A stretch of 64,000 bases of DNA from contig CM022303.1 in the NCBI GenBank assembly GCA_011799875.1, forward strand, positions 551,011,368 through 551,075,367, read 5' to 3'. This DNA is from Thinopyrum elongatum. Lineage: Eukaryota; Streptophyta; Magnoliopsida; Poales; Poaceae. Positions 1 to 10,307 of this stretch are shown here, piece by piece. Positions within the stretch are counted from its first letter, which is position 1. Each line of letters opens with the position of its first letter. Under the pieces are notes generated by a model. That model did no database searches. It saw only the letters and a program-made list of their open reading frames with translations, and was not told the DNA's origin. The position numbers and the translations under genes are program-made.

Positions 1-1005
1 CAGATACTTTAGACTTTGGTGGTCGGTGAAGATCTCGCAACGATTACCGAGAAGGTAATGTCGCCACTATTTCAGTGCATGTATGACATCAGCAAGCTCG
101 AGGTCGTGAACTGGGTAGTTCTCTTCGTGAGGGCGCAATTGACGGGATGCATAGGCAATCACTTTGCGCTCTTGCATTAGGACACAGCCTAATCCTTGTC
201 ATGAAGCGTCGCAGTAAATGACGAAGTCCTTCTTAGTATCAGGTGGAGCAAGCACTAGGGCAGAAGTCAACTTGTCCTTGAGTGCCTGGAAACTTTCCTG
301 ACATTTGTCTGTCCATTGGTACTTGACGCCCTTATGCAATAGGTTAGTCAAAGGCCTGGCGATCTTGGAGAAGTTCTCGACGAATCGACGGCAATAGCTG
401 GCGAGACCGAGAAAACTCCTAACTTGCTTGACGTTCTTCTGAGGAGTCCAATCGAGAATAGCCTAAACTCGCTCGGGGTTGACGGCAATACCATCCTTGG
501 AGATGACATGCCCAAGATAAGTTACTTCGGGAAGCCAGAATTCACACTTGGAATACTTAGCATAGAGTTGATGCTCTCGAAGCTTCTCCAGGACAAGACG
601 AAGATGTTCAGCATGCTCTTCTTTATTCTTGGAGTACACAAGGATATCATCCAGATAAACCACGACGAACTTGTCGAGGTATTCCATGAAGATATAGTTC
701 ATCAAACGAGAGAAGGTGGCTGGAGCATTGGTTAAGCCGAATGACATGACAGTGTACTCATATGAACCATATCGAGTCACGAATGCGGTCTTTGGGATAT
801 CCTCTTCACGAACACGGATCTGGTGGTATCCCAACCTTAAGTCGAGTTTGGAGAACACTGATGAGCCAGCTAGTTGATCATACAGATCATTGATCCGAGG
901 AAGAGGATATTTGTTCTGAATGGTAGCTTGGTTAATAGGATGGTAGTCTTGGACCAATCGGTTTGTCCCATCCTTCTTCTTGACAAAGAGGGAAGGTGCT
1001 CAACG
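1..1005 (-). pseudogene. Gypsy reverse transcriptase / RNase H segment
   Basis: The best open stretch is 463-957 (164 aa). It shows the fingers-palm text [20 protein letters not shown], the [10 protein letters not shown] box, and the catalytic palm motif YLDD in [11 protein letters not shown]. Past a TAG at 463-465 the same frame continues through the connection domain, with the [11 protein letters not shown] motif, into RNase H. There the IYCDAS acidic motif appears near 205-220 and TDHQSLKYL at the window edge. A TGA at 199-201 sits directly after CDAS. The upstream end is out of frame with the protease ORF near 1005. Both stops could have arisen by single C-to-T changes on the coding strand. 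Confidence 0.9.
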
Positions 1006-1789
1006 CATAAAGAGATGTGTCGATTTCCTCCTTAAGCGCAATGAGTTCATGCGGCGGCATCTTGTAGGGTCGTTTGGCTATAGGAGTGGTGCCTGGTTTC
1101 AAGTCGATGATGAATTCGACAGCTCTAGCAGGGGGAATCCCTGGAAGTTCTTCAGGAAAGACGTCTTGGAATTCACGAACAACGGGAATGTTTTCAATGC
1201 CCTCGAGTGGTGCAGCGTTCAATGTGTTCAACGCATAAAGCCTTGCCTCGGCATTCTGAACCAGACGAGCGTTGTAGCTTATTATTTCATCGGAAGGGTG
1301 TAGCAGATGGACGGTCTTAGTGGCGCAAACTATAGAAGCAGTATGCGCTTTCAACCATTCCATTCCCAGAATGAGATCAATGCTACATGGCTTCAGTGCG
1401 ATGGGAGAGACAAGGAATTCCAGTCCTTCGATTTCAACGGGGACGTCCTTGCAAAACATGGAGGTTCGACATTGGCCCGCAGGGGTGTGTACTAATAGCG
1501 AAGCGTTCATGTCCTCACATTTAATGTCGTGCAAGCATGCAAAATCTTCCGACATGAATGAATGCGATGCACCTATATCAAATAAAACGGATGCTGGTAC
1601 TGAATTTACGAGGAGTGTACCCATCACAGTAGCATGCTGGTCTCGAGCTTCATTGAGATCAACGTGGTTGGCATGAACACGGCCATAAGACTTGGCATTG
1701 TTGTTGCGGGGCTGGTTGCTTCCACGGCCAGCTGCAGGAAGGGCCAGTTGATTCTGGTTCTGATAGCAGTTCCTGGCAAGGTGACCTGG
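932..1789 (-). pseudogene. Gypsy aspartic protease and linker
   Basis: A 231-aa open stretch begins at 1627; homologous frame extends up to the zinc knuckle at ~1790. The retropepsin flap region reads LFDIGASHSFMS. The catalytic triad position that is normally D-S/T-G is D-I-G here, which should inactivate the protease. Further on, LILGMEWL matches the second conserved retropepsin block. The C-terminal end leaves the pol frame near 1000: the sequence after EEID is scrambled, then reverse transcriptase resumes in another frame. This points to a small deletion plus frameshift at the protease-RT junction. Confidence 0.85.
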
Positions 1790-2212
1790 TTAACCACACT
1801 TGTAGCACAGACCATTATTGGGGGTGGGAGCAGGAGCTTGGGGTGGTGCAGCTGGAAGTCTTGGCTGCCTGGGCGGTGGAGGAGGCAGACGCGGTGCAGC
1901 ATAAGACTGCCTTGGAGCAGGTGCATTTGGACGGTACATGCTGTTCGGGATCCAGATCTTACGCTTCTGCGAGGGCGGGCCCGAAGATGAGCCCGTGTCA
2001 CGGTTGCGCCTGTGAGAGCTCTGGTGTTCCTGCAGACCAGTTTCAACATTGATGGCCTTGTTCACCAAGGTGGCGAAATCGGGAAAGTCATGCACTAGCA
2101 GTGCGAGCTTGATGTCAGCTTGAAGGCCATCACGGAACTTCTCCTGTCTGCGTACATCAGTTACAATGTCTTCTTCAGCATAGCGGGATAAGTCCAGAAA
2201 CTCCATATGCAA
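1790..2212 (-). pseudogene. Gypsy gag C-terminal half with broken zinc knuckle
   Basis: A 140-aa stretch carries the retrotransposon-gag end (YAEEDIVTDVRRQEKFRDGL) and a proline-rich linker, then enters a CCHC knuckle. Across the stop the spacing C-x2-C-x4-H-x4-C is kept, but a TAA codon at 1790-1792 falls inside the knuckle. The N-terminal half of gag is absent; the apparent start codon at 2212 is only where LTR-like sequence begins and is not a natural start. Confidence 0.85.
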
Positions 2213-4058
2213 TGTATCAATGAAATGGTAGTATCTGTGGACTGAATTGCAGAATGCCAGAATAAGAGGGGGGATAGCTAGTCCTATCGAAGACTACGCT
2301 TCTGGTAGCCTCCATCTTGAAGCATATAGAAGAGAGTAGCATGTGCAGCATCAAGTAACATCGCATAGCATAATCCTACCCGACGATCCTCTCCTCGTCG
2401 CCCTGTGAGAGAGCGATCACCGGGTTGTATCTGGCACTTGAAAGGGTGTGTTTTATTAAGTATCCGGTTCTAGTTGTCATAAGGTCGAGGTACAACTCTG
2501 GGTCGTCCTTTTACCGAGGGACACGGCTATTCGAATAGATAAACTTCCCTGCAGGGGTGCACCACATTACCCAACATGCTCGATCCCTCTGGCCGGGCAC
2601 ACTTTCTTGGGTCATACCCGGCCTCGGAAGATCAACACGTCGCAGCCCTACCTAGGCCTAACAGAGAGGTCAGCACGCCGGTCTAAATCCTATGCGCGCA
2701 GGGGTCTGGGCCCATCGCCCATTGCACACCTGCACGTTGCGTGGGCGGCCAGAGAGCAGACCTAGCAACCTCCATTACAAAGGAAGTCGCGTTACGCGGT
2801 CCAACCCGGCGCGCGCCGCTCAGTCGCTGACGTCTAGGAGGCTTCGGCTGATACCATGACGTCGAGTACCCATAACTGTTCCCTCGTGGTGGTTAGCGCG
2901 TATAGGCTCGTAGCCAGACTCAGATCAAATACCCAATCTCGTTAAGCGTGTTATTTTGAAGTAACCGCGGACGTCGACCAGGGCCAGGCCCACCTGTCTC
3001 CTAGGTGGTCACAACCTGCCCTGTCGCTCCGCCACAAAGTAACACTCGGGGGCCGTCGGGAACCTAGGACCACCTCTACCTGGATGGAACCACCTGCCCC
3101 TTCAGCCCCCATCTCCGAACAGAAACATAGGTAATGTAAAAGTATATAGTATACGTACCCGTGATCACCTCCCGAAGTGATCACGGCCCAGTAGTATAGC
3201 ATGGCAGACGGACAAGAGTGTAGGGCCACTGATGTAATTCTAGCAACCTATACTAAGCATTTTAGGATTGCAGGTAAGGTATCAACAGTAGTAGCAAAGA
3301 CAGGCTATGCAGCAGAATAGGATTAACCGAAAGCAGTAACATGCTACACTACTCTAATGCAAGCAGTAGAGACAAGGAATAGGCGATATCGGGTTGATCA
3401 AGGGGGGGGCTTGCCTGGAAGCTGTGTCGAGAGAGAAGGGTCGTCGACGTAGTAGTCGTTCACGGCAGCGTCGTCAGCGGACTCAGCGTCTATCGAGAGA
3501 GAAGGAGGGGGGAGGAAACAGTAAATACAAAGCAAACAATGCTACACAAAGTATGACATGACAATATGCAGTGCCGGGGTGTTCTACTGCCTAACTAAAT
3601 GATTTAGTTAATTTAGGAATTTATTCGGATTTATTTAATTAAAGTTGGGCACTATTCATTTATTGAAATCGGTCTAAAAGTTCAGTGTTCTTATAGCTAG
3701 AGGCATCTAACGGGAATACGGAGGGCGTATTCGGGTTCGTAACGAAATTCTGAGCAAGTTTCATGTATAAAGTATTTTCATTGGAGTTACGAATTATTTA
3801 ATATGATGTTCTAAAGTTTTTATTAATTTCTGGAATTTAATTAATTATTTAAATTAACATTATCCGAAACAGTGTTATGCTGACGTCAGCATGACATCAG
3901 CAGGCGTCCTGACACGTGGGTCCCATATGTCATAGACTGGTTAGGTTAATTAGGGTTAACTAATTAATTAATATTTAATTAAACTAATTAATTAAATTAG
4001 ATTAACCTAATCAGGATTAATTAACTAATTAATTATTTAATTTCGAAGTAACCACGGA
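2205..4058. mobile_element. Partial LTR of a gypsy-type element, copy 1
   Basis: No coding region. The sequence aligns by eye with 5750-7803: both share the stretch ending TAGTCCTATCGAAGACTA, the Gly/Cys-free GC-rich block around CCGGCCGGACACACTT, and the closing AT-rich part with GACGTCAGCATGACATCAGC. Copy 1 extends further right than copy 2, into an AT-rich run of TTAATTAA-like text at 3950-4050. Its left part, equivalent to 5252-5750, is missing where it meets gag. Family not assigned; orientation relative to the gag remnant cannot be decided. Confidence 0.6.
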
Positions 4059-4201
4059 CAGTAACCTATAATGAACAGTAATTGTACTTATTAACTAAGT
4101 ATGAATAGTACTCGCATGTGAACAGTAATCTTTCCCATGAACATTACTATGGGTGAACAGTGCTCTACCTGACCACTGTTTCTAGAAAATGCAAACACAC
4201 T
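4059..4201. repeat. GAACAGTA-rich lead-in to the ~720-bp units
   Basis: Short spaced repeats of (T)GAACAGTA occur here and again at 27825-27966 and 31870-32018, always directly before a dimer of the ~720-bp unit. No gene is visible. It marks the common left end of three copies of a larger duplicated block. Confidence 0.6.
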
Positions 4202-4925
4202 TTCTTTCTTGAGCAAAATGCAGATACACTTAAAAAAATGTTGGAACTGCGCGCTCATTGCCTTCCTCAGTATCATGGCAGACGACGTGCGCGCTCTCGC
4301 CTTCCTCACTATCCTGGGGCAGCATGTCAGGTGGAAAGTCGATGACCTCGATGGCGTGGGCAGATGGACGGGGGTCACTTGTGAAGGCACATGCATAGAG
4401 GTGCCACGGTTCGCTTGGAGGCGCATGGCCCGCCTCAATGACCGATGTCGCACTGGAGATCAAGATAGCTAGGGTTGGGGAAGGAGGTGCTTCCAAGTGC
4501 CGCACCGGAGACGAAGGTGGCCTACCCCGTCAGTGCCAAAAACGGAAGGTAGAGGAGAGGCGGCAAGGTGGGATGAAGTGGGGAGGAGGAGGTGCGGCAG
4601 GGCCGCGAATTTTTTGAATGAAAATTCGAAACGGGATAGGAGAGAGGAAGGTGCGGCAGGAAGAGAAAGAACAAAAAGAGGCGAGATAAGCACTGAGCGT
4701 GGGACCCAGGGCAAGATATTTCTAGAAGTGAAACTGACCACTGTAGTTGTAAGACATCTTCACAGTAATTCTCAACGGAGGCAGTAAAAAATTCAAAAAT
4801 GAAAGAGAAAATCCAAAGCTTAGGTGCTTACACGTGTCAGTTAGAGATGAAACATCAGCTACAACGTGAAATGCACATGGTGAGGACTAGCTTAGCCACT
4901 TTAATTATTGTGTATATATGTATAT
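4202..4925. repeat. ~720-bp unit, locus 1, monomer 1
   Basis: The unit begins CTTTCTTGAGCAAAATGCAG and ends near TTAATTATTGTGTATATATG. Inside are GGGGCAGCATG, CTCGATGGCGTGGGC, GCACTGGAGATCAAGATAGC and GAATTTTTTGAATGAAAATT in fixed order. The same order recurs at 4926, 27967, 28691, 32019 and 32735, and inverted at 7804-8524. On the minus strand each copy contains a 60-90 aa open stretch starting MRHLEAPPSPTLAIL, which I do not recognise. The end of the frame drifts between copies, so I do not call it a gene. Confidence 0.8.
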
Positions 4926-5251
4926 TTCTTTCTTGAGCAAAATGCAGATACACTTAAAAAAATGATGGACGTGCACGCTCGTTGCCTTCCTCACTATCAT
5001 GGTAGACGACGTGCACGCTCGTCGCCTTCCTCACTATCATGGGGCAGCATGTAAGGTGGAACACTCAACGACCTCGATGGCGTGGGCTAATGGACGGGGG
5101 TCACTTGCGAGGGCACATGCATAGAGGTGCCGCGGTTCGCTTGGAGGCGCATGGCCCGCCTCAATGATCGATGTCGCACTGGAGATCAAGATAGCTAGGG
5201 TTGGGGAAGGAGGTGCTTCCAAGTGCCGCACCGGAGAAGAATGTGGCCTAC
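4926..5251. repeat. ~720-bp unit, locus 1, monomer 2 (interrupted)
   Basis: Repeats the first ~325 bp of monomer 1 (offset 724 bp) and stops at GTGGCCTAC, where LTR-like DNA starting TGTGACGACCCCGGC takes over. The missing remainder is not found directly beyond that LTR; an inverted period lies there instead. Confidence 0.8.
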
Positions 5252-7803
5252 TGTGACGACCCCGGCTTAATCGTGCACTAACCATACACGCAAATGCGCA
5301 CGATCAAGCCTAAGGACTCACTTGAAGATACCACAACACAACTCTAAAACATAAATAAAGTCATACAAGCTTTATATTACAAGCCAGGGCCTCGAGGGCT
5401 CGAATACATAGCTCGATGGCATACAAGCGTCAGCGGAAGCATCAGATATCTGGGTACAGATATTTTACAAAGAGAGAGAGAGAAATAGGCCTTCACAGAG
5501 GCGGGGCAAAATAAAATACTACGATCGAAAGGCGTAGGCCCCCTGCCCTGGACCCTCTGATCCTACTCCTGGTCGTCAAACGTCTCCTCGTAGTAGTAGT
5601 ACTCGCCAGGCGGGTAGTAGTACTGGTCGTCGGCTGGGGCGTCTGGCTCAGGGGCTCCGTCGTCTGGTGGCATCAATTGGAATATGGGGGAAAAAGAAAG
5701 TAAAGCAAACGTGAGTACTCATCCGAAGTACTCAGCAAGCAAGGATCTACACTACATATGCAACATTCTCAAAGGAATGGCTGTATATGTGGACAGGGCT
5801 GCAGAAATGCCAGAATAGAGGGGGAAGCCTAGTCCTATCGAAGACTAGCATCTTCAACAATCTTCGACAGTCTTGCAGCAATAGAAGAGAAGAGATGAAC
5901 ATAATGTATAGTAGTAGTAGTAGTATCATCAACCTCGACCTGAGATCCTTTCTCGACTCCCTGCGAGAAAGCAATCCCAGAGCCGTACTATCCAGTTCTC
6001 ATCACACGTTCTAGTTGTACCGATCGGGATACAACTCCGAGTGTCCGTTACCGTAGGACAGGCTATCGATAGAAGTTTCTTCCCTGCAGAGGTGCACCAA
6101 CTTACCCACCACGCTCGCTTAACTCCGGCCGGACACACTTTTCTGGGTCATGCCCGGCCTCGGCTAAGCAATACGCCGCAACCCGACCGAATACCTAACA
6201 GAGAGGTCAGCACGCCGGACTAAACCTATGCGCCCAGGGGTCTTGGGCCTTCGCCCCGGGAACTCCTACACGTTGCGTACGCGGCTGAAAGCAGACCTAG
6301 CAACCCCTTATACAAGTGCGATTGCGTTCCCAGTTCAATTCAGCGCGCGCCGCTCAGTCGCTGACGTCTATTAAGCCCCGGCTGAAGTATACGACGCAGA
6401 ACGCCCATACTATGCCCACGTGATGGTTAGTGCTATCAGGCCAGAGGCCCCTCGGATCAAATATCCAAACCGTAGTGGATTAGGAGCGCGCGGAAACGAG
6501 CAGAGACTCACGATCGATGTGACCCCGTTGCCCCGTCTCGAGGACTTGCGGCAAGGGCTAAGAATGCCCGGCCACGCCTCGTAGTTATCTCGCGGGCACC
6601 ATCCAGGTCAACCCGACTCCACATCACTTCGCATTAAGCTCGCGCGGGTGCCCCTCAGGGCCGACCCGTCTTTAGTATCATGGTTTAGTGCAAGTCAACT
6701 CAACAACAGTATCTGTGTGTCTGACACCAGGGGAGCCCTGAGGAATCACCCTCGATGGAACCCCACCTGATGTTAAAGTCAAGGTGAACGAAGGAGGAAT
6801 CACCCTCGAGGTCCACACTTGAGGAGTTGCGCGACGATGCCGTTATCGGGGGTGGTGTAGGAGGAATCACCCTCGCTTACCACGACCGAGTAACTAACCT
6901 ACAAGGTTAACATCAGAAGTGCTGACGAGGTATCACCCTCGGCACTCGACGGTAACCCAGCAGTGCCGGCAACTAAGGGGAAGTGATGTGCGGTGCCAGG
7001 GTCTGGTCTTCAATCCCGATGATCGGGCCTTCTGATATCCAGCAGGGCAGTCGGGATCAAGTGGGGGTCTCTGTCGTGTCTCTACCCAGCCTATACTAAG
7101 CAGTCTAGGATAACCAGTAAGGTAGCAAGGCAGGTTACAATAAACAGGCTATGCAACACATATAGGAAACAGTAGCAGTATCAGTTCTAATGCAAGCATA
7201 AGAGAGAAGAGAATAGGCGATATAGGCATGCTCAAAATCGGGGTGCTTGCCTGTTTGCTCGGGGACAAGGGCAAGGTCGCATGTGGTGCCGTCGGGGACG
7301 TAGTCGTACTCCTGAGCTTCGTCTGTCTCGGGAGCTACGTCAACGTCGGGGTCTACCAAGAGAGAAGAGGGGGAAAGAAACAAGTAAACATAATGCAAAC
7401 AATTGCAATACGGTGCGTGCTAGGCTATGATGCAGTGCAGGGTTGCCTAATTATGCATCTAAGTCATTTTAGTTATTTTTAAAATTATTCTGGGATTTAA
7501 TAATCAGGGTGTGTGCACTATTCATCTGCCGGATACGGGTTCGGAGTTACGAGTTCTTCTACGTAGGGGGTTTCGGTAAAGAAACAGACGGCACGATCAA
7601 ACTCGTCTCGTCGTTCTGAGCAACTTTCATGTTTTAACTTTTCCAATCCGAGCTACGGTTTAAAAGTTATTAATTTTCAAAGATTATTTGAATTTCTGGA
7701 ATTACTTTATTTACAGAAAATGAATTATGATGTCAGCATGACGTCACCGTGACATCAGCGGTCAACAGCGTCGGTGACCAGTCAAACATGACATGTGGGT
7801 CCA
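5252..7803. mobile_element. LTR of a gypsy-type element, copy 2 (truncated at right)
   Basis: Starts TGTGACGACCCCGGCTTAAT, a typical LTR beginning, inside monomer 2 of the ~720-bp unit. It holds no coding sequence. The right half aligns with 2205-4058. At 7803 it stops inside the shared text GTGGGTCC, where copy 1 continues, so the right end is a break and not a natural terminus. The 5 bp before it (CCTAC) and after it (GTGCG) do not match, so this is not a clean solo LTR. Confidence 0.65.
6741..6941 (+). repeat. Four spaced copies of AGGAATCACCCTCG in the LTR
   Basis: Copies start at 6741, 6795, 6862 and 6928 (the last reads AGGTATCACCCTCG), at 54-67 bp spacing. I saw no equivalent cluster in LTR copy 1. 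A repeated 14-mer at regular distance inside an LTR could be an array of protein-binding sites, but nothing else in the sequence proves it. Confidence 0.6.
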
Positions 7804-8524
7804 GTGCGACATCGGTCATTGAGGCGGGCCATGCGCCTCCAAGCGAACCGCGGCACCTCTATGCATGTGCCCTCGCAAGTGACCCCCGTCCATTAGCCCA
7901 CGCCATCGAGGTCGTTGAGTGTTCCACCTTACATGCTGCCCCATGATAGTGAGGAAGGCGACGAGCGTGCACGTCGTCTGCCATGATAGTGAGGAAGGCA
8001 ACGAGCGTGCACGTCCATCATTTTTTTAAGTGTATCTGCATTTTGCTCAAGAAAGAAATATACATATATACACAATAATTAAAGTGGCTAAGCTAGTCCT
8101 CACCATGTGCATTTCACATTGTAGCTGATGTTTCATCTCTAACTGACACGTGTAAGCACCTGAGCTTTGGATTTTCTCTTTCATTTTTGAATTTTTTACA
8201 GCCTCCGTTGAGAATTACTGTGAAGATGTCTTACAACTACAGTGGTCAGTTTCACTTCTAGAAATATCTTGCCTCGGGTCCCACGCTCAGTGCTTATCTC
8301 GCCTCTTTTTGTTCTTTCTCTTCCTGCCGCACCTTCCTCTCTCCTATCCCGTTTCGAATTTTCATTCAAAAAATTCGTGGCCCTGCCGCACCTCCTCCTC
8401 CCCACTTCATCCCACCTTGCCGCCTCTCCTCTACCTTCCGTTTTTGGCACTGACGGGGTAGGCCACCTTCGTCTCCGGTGCGGCACTTGGAAGCACCTCC
8501 TTCCCCAACACTAGCTATCTTGAT
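7804..8524 (-). repeat. Inverted copy of one full period of the ~720-bp unit
   Basis: The minus strand matches 4459-5175. It begins in the middle of one monomer (ATCAAGATAGC, at 8524) and ends at almost the same point of the next (GCACTGG, at 7804). It is therefore one circularly permuted period, not a whole dimer. Its right end joins CACTA-1 and its left end joins the truncated LTR. Confidence 0.8.
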
Positions 8525-8528
8525 AAAG

Positions 8529-8889
8529 GCTTCTTTGCCGTCTGCTGGCAGATGGCAAAGAGCCTGTAGCCTTTGCCATCAGCTGGTGGATGGCAAAGCC
8601 TCTGGACGGCAGAGGAACGGGGTTAGCCACATTAGGAGGCTAACGGCGTGCTTTGCCATCCGCCAGCAGATGGCAAAGGCTGCAGGCTCTTTGCCATCTC
8701 CCAGCTGATGGCAAAGGCTACATGCTCTTTGCCATCAGCGAGCTGATGGCAAAGGCTGCAGGCTTTTGCCATCTGCTGGCAGATGGCAAAGAGACCAAAT
8801 AGGCCAGACGAGCGCTTCCCAGGTTGGCCTTTTTGCCATCCGCCAGCGGATGGCAAAGCTCTTTGCCATCGGCCAGCAGATGGCAAAGT
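8529..8889. repeat. CACTA-1 left subterminal repeats
   Basis: Contains about a dozen copies of the palindrome-forming motif TTTGCCATCxGCxxGCxGAT and its complement. These are the usual transposase-binding type of subterminal repeat in grass CACTA elements. Confidence 0.85.
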
Positions 8890-9284
8890 GCCTATATTGC
8901 CCTATTTTATTTTGTTTTTTCTTATATCAATTCATTTTCACAGAAAATCAAACATAGATATATATATATGACCAATATAGCATATTCAACACATATTACC
9001 AATAGTCATGAACACATATATATCCAACACATGTTACCAATAGTAGCAAGTTTCATCCATACATATACATAGTTTCATCAATATTACACAGTTTCATCAT
9101 AGGTAGCAAGTTTCACAAAGTCAAAACAAAAACTAAAGACAAGCACTCCATCAACCCAAGCTTCCGTGATCTGAAGCAAATCTGCAAAATGAGAAAGAAG
9201 AAAGTTAGAAGAAGAAGACTAGAAGAAGAAGATTATTATGATGCAACTAAAATGTGAAGATTATTATGATGCAACTTATATCTG
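8890..9284. other. AT-rich stretch without a gene
   Basis: Simple AT-rich text with repeated ACACATATA and AGTTTCATC pieces, then GAAGAAGAAGA runs near 9200-9235. I see no coding signal. Confidence 0.6.
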
Positions 9285-10260
9285 TAAAATAGGTCATTTT
9301 GGAGCTAAGTATGGTTAATATGTCATTTTTGAGCTAGCTAAGCATACTAAGTCATTTTTGTGTAAAAAATGCTAAGTAAGGTCATTTTGGAGCTAATAAG
9401 TTTATTATGTCATTTTGGAGCTAGCTAAGCATATGAAGTCATTTCGGAGCTAAAATATGTCATTTCGTAAGCATATTATGTCATTTTAGAGCTAGCTAAG
9501 CATATTAAGTTATTTTGGAGGAAAAAATGCTAAGTATAGGTCATTTTAGAGCTATCCTAGGTTAATATGTCTTTTTGGAGCTAATTAAGCTTATTATGTC
9601 ATTTTGAGCTAGCTAAGCATATTAAGTCATTTTGGAGGGGAAATGCTAAGTATAGGTCATTTTAGAGCTATCCTAGGTTAAATAGGTCATTTTGGAGCTA
9701 ATAAGTTTATTATGTCATTTTGGCTAGCTACGCATATGAAGTCATTTCAGAGCTAAAATATGTCATTTCGTAAGCATATTAATTTCATTTAGGCTAGCTA
9801 AGCATATTAAGTCATTTTGGAGGAATAAATGCTAAGTATAGGTCATTTTAGAGCTATCCTAGGTTAAATAGGTCATTTTTGAGCTAGCTAAGCATATTAA
9901 GTCATTTCGGAGGAAAAAATGCTAAGTATAGGTCATTTTAGAGCTAACCTAGGTTAAATAGGTCATTTTGGAGCTAATTAAGCTTATTATGTCATTTTTG
10001 AGTTAGCTAAGCATATTAAGTCATTTTGGAGGGAAAAGTGCTAAGTATAGGTCATTTTAGAGCTATCCTGGGTTAAATAGGTCATTTTGGAGCTACTTAA
10101 GGTTATTATGTCATTTTGGAGGAAAAAGTGATAAGTATAGGTCATTTTAGAGCTATCCTAGGTTAAATAGGTCATTTTGGAGCTAATTAAGGTTATTATG
10201 TCATTTTGGAGGAAAAAGTGCCAAGTATAGGTCATTTTGGAGCTAAATAGGTCATTTCTT
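9285..10260. repeat. Tandem array of GGTCATTTTGGAGCTA-type units
   Basis: Roughly 30 imperfect copies of (G/A)TCATTTTxGAGCTA, with spacers GCTAGCTAAGCATATTAA, GGAAAAAATGCTAAGTATAG and CCTAGGTTAAATAG that themselves recur in order. The array therefore has a short unit inside a higher-order unit of about 130 bp. It lies just downstream of the second CACTA-1 gene, towards the lost terminus. Confidence 0.8.
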
Positions 10261-10307
10261 AAGCTAAGTATGCATTTGTTAAGCAAAGCACTAGGGAAAA
10301 CTTACCG

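Larger units (their letters stand above)
1..2212 (-). mobile_element. Ty3/gypsy gag-pol remnant, cut by left window edge
   Basis: Read on the minus strand, this is gag (zinc knuckle), aspartic protease, reverse transcriptase and the start of RNase H, in gypsy order. The reverse transcriptase text fits the chromovirus group; I favour the Tekay lineage from recall, without a search. The 3' part of pol, integrase and 3' LTR lie left of the window. On the right the N-terminal half of gag is missing: at about 2205-2215 the coding sequence joins LTR-like DNA directly, so a deletion or insertion has removed the gag start. Several in-frame stops and one frame break make it non-functional. Confidence 0.9.

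Noticed and set aside
4091..4787. Several overlapping 60-120 aa ORFs in the ~720-bp unit as host genes
   Set aside because: Different frames and both strands are open, ends vary between copies, and no domain is recognisable.
5252..7803. A clean solo LTR insertion
   Set aside because: The flanking 5-mers differ (CCTAC and GTGCG), the right end breaks within sequence that continues in the other copy, and the interrupted unit does not resume on the far side.
8509..8524. CACTAGC at 8510 as the missing left terminus of CACTA-1
   Set aside because: The same position in the ~720-bp unit normally reads CCCTAGC; this is one base change inside the repeat, and the transposon's subterminal sequence starts only at ~8525.
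9285..10260. CRISPR-like array
   Set aside because: Units are short and degenerate, the spacers are themselves repeated, and the context is a plant transposon.
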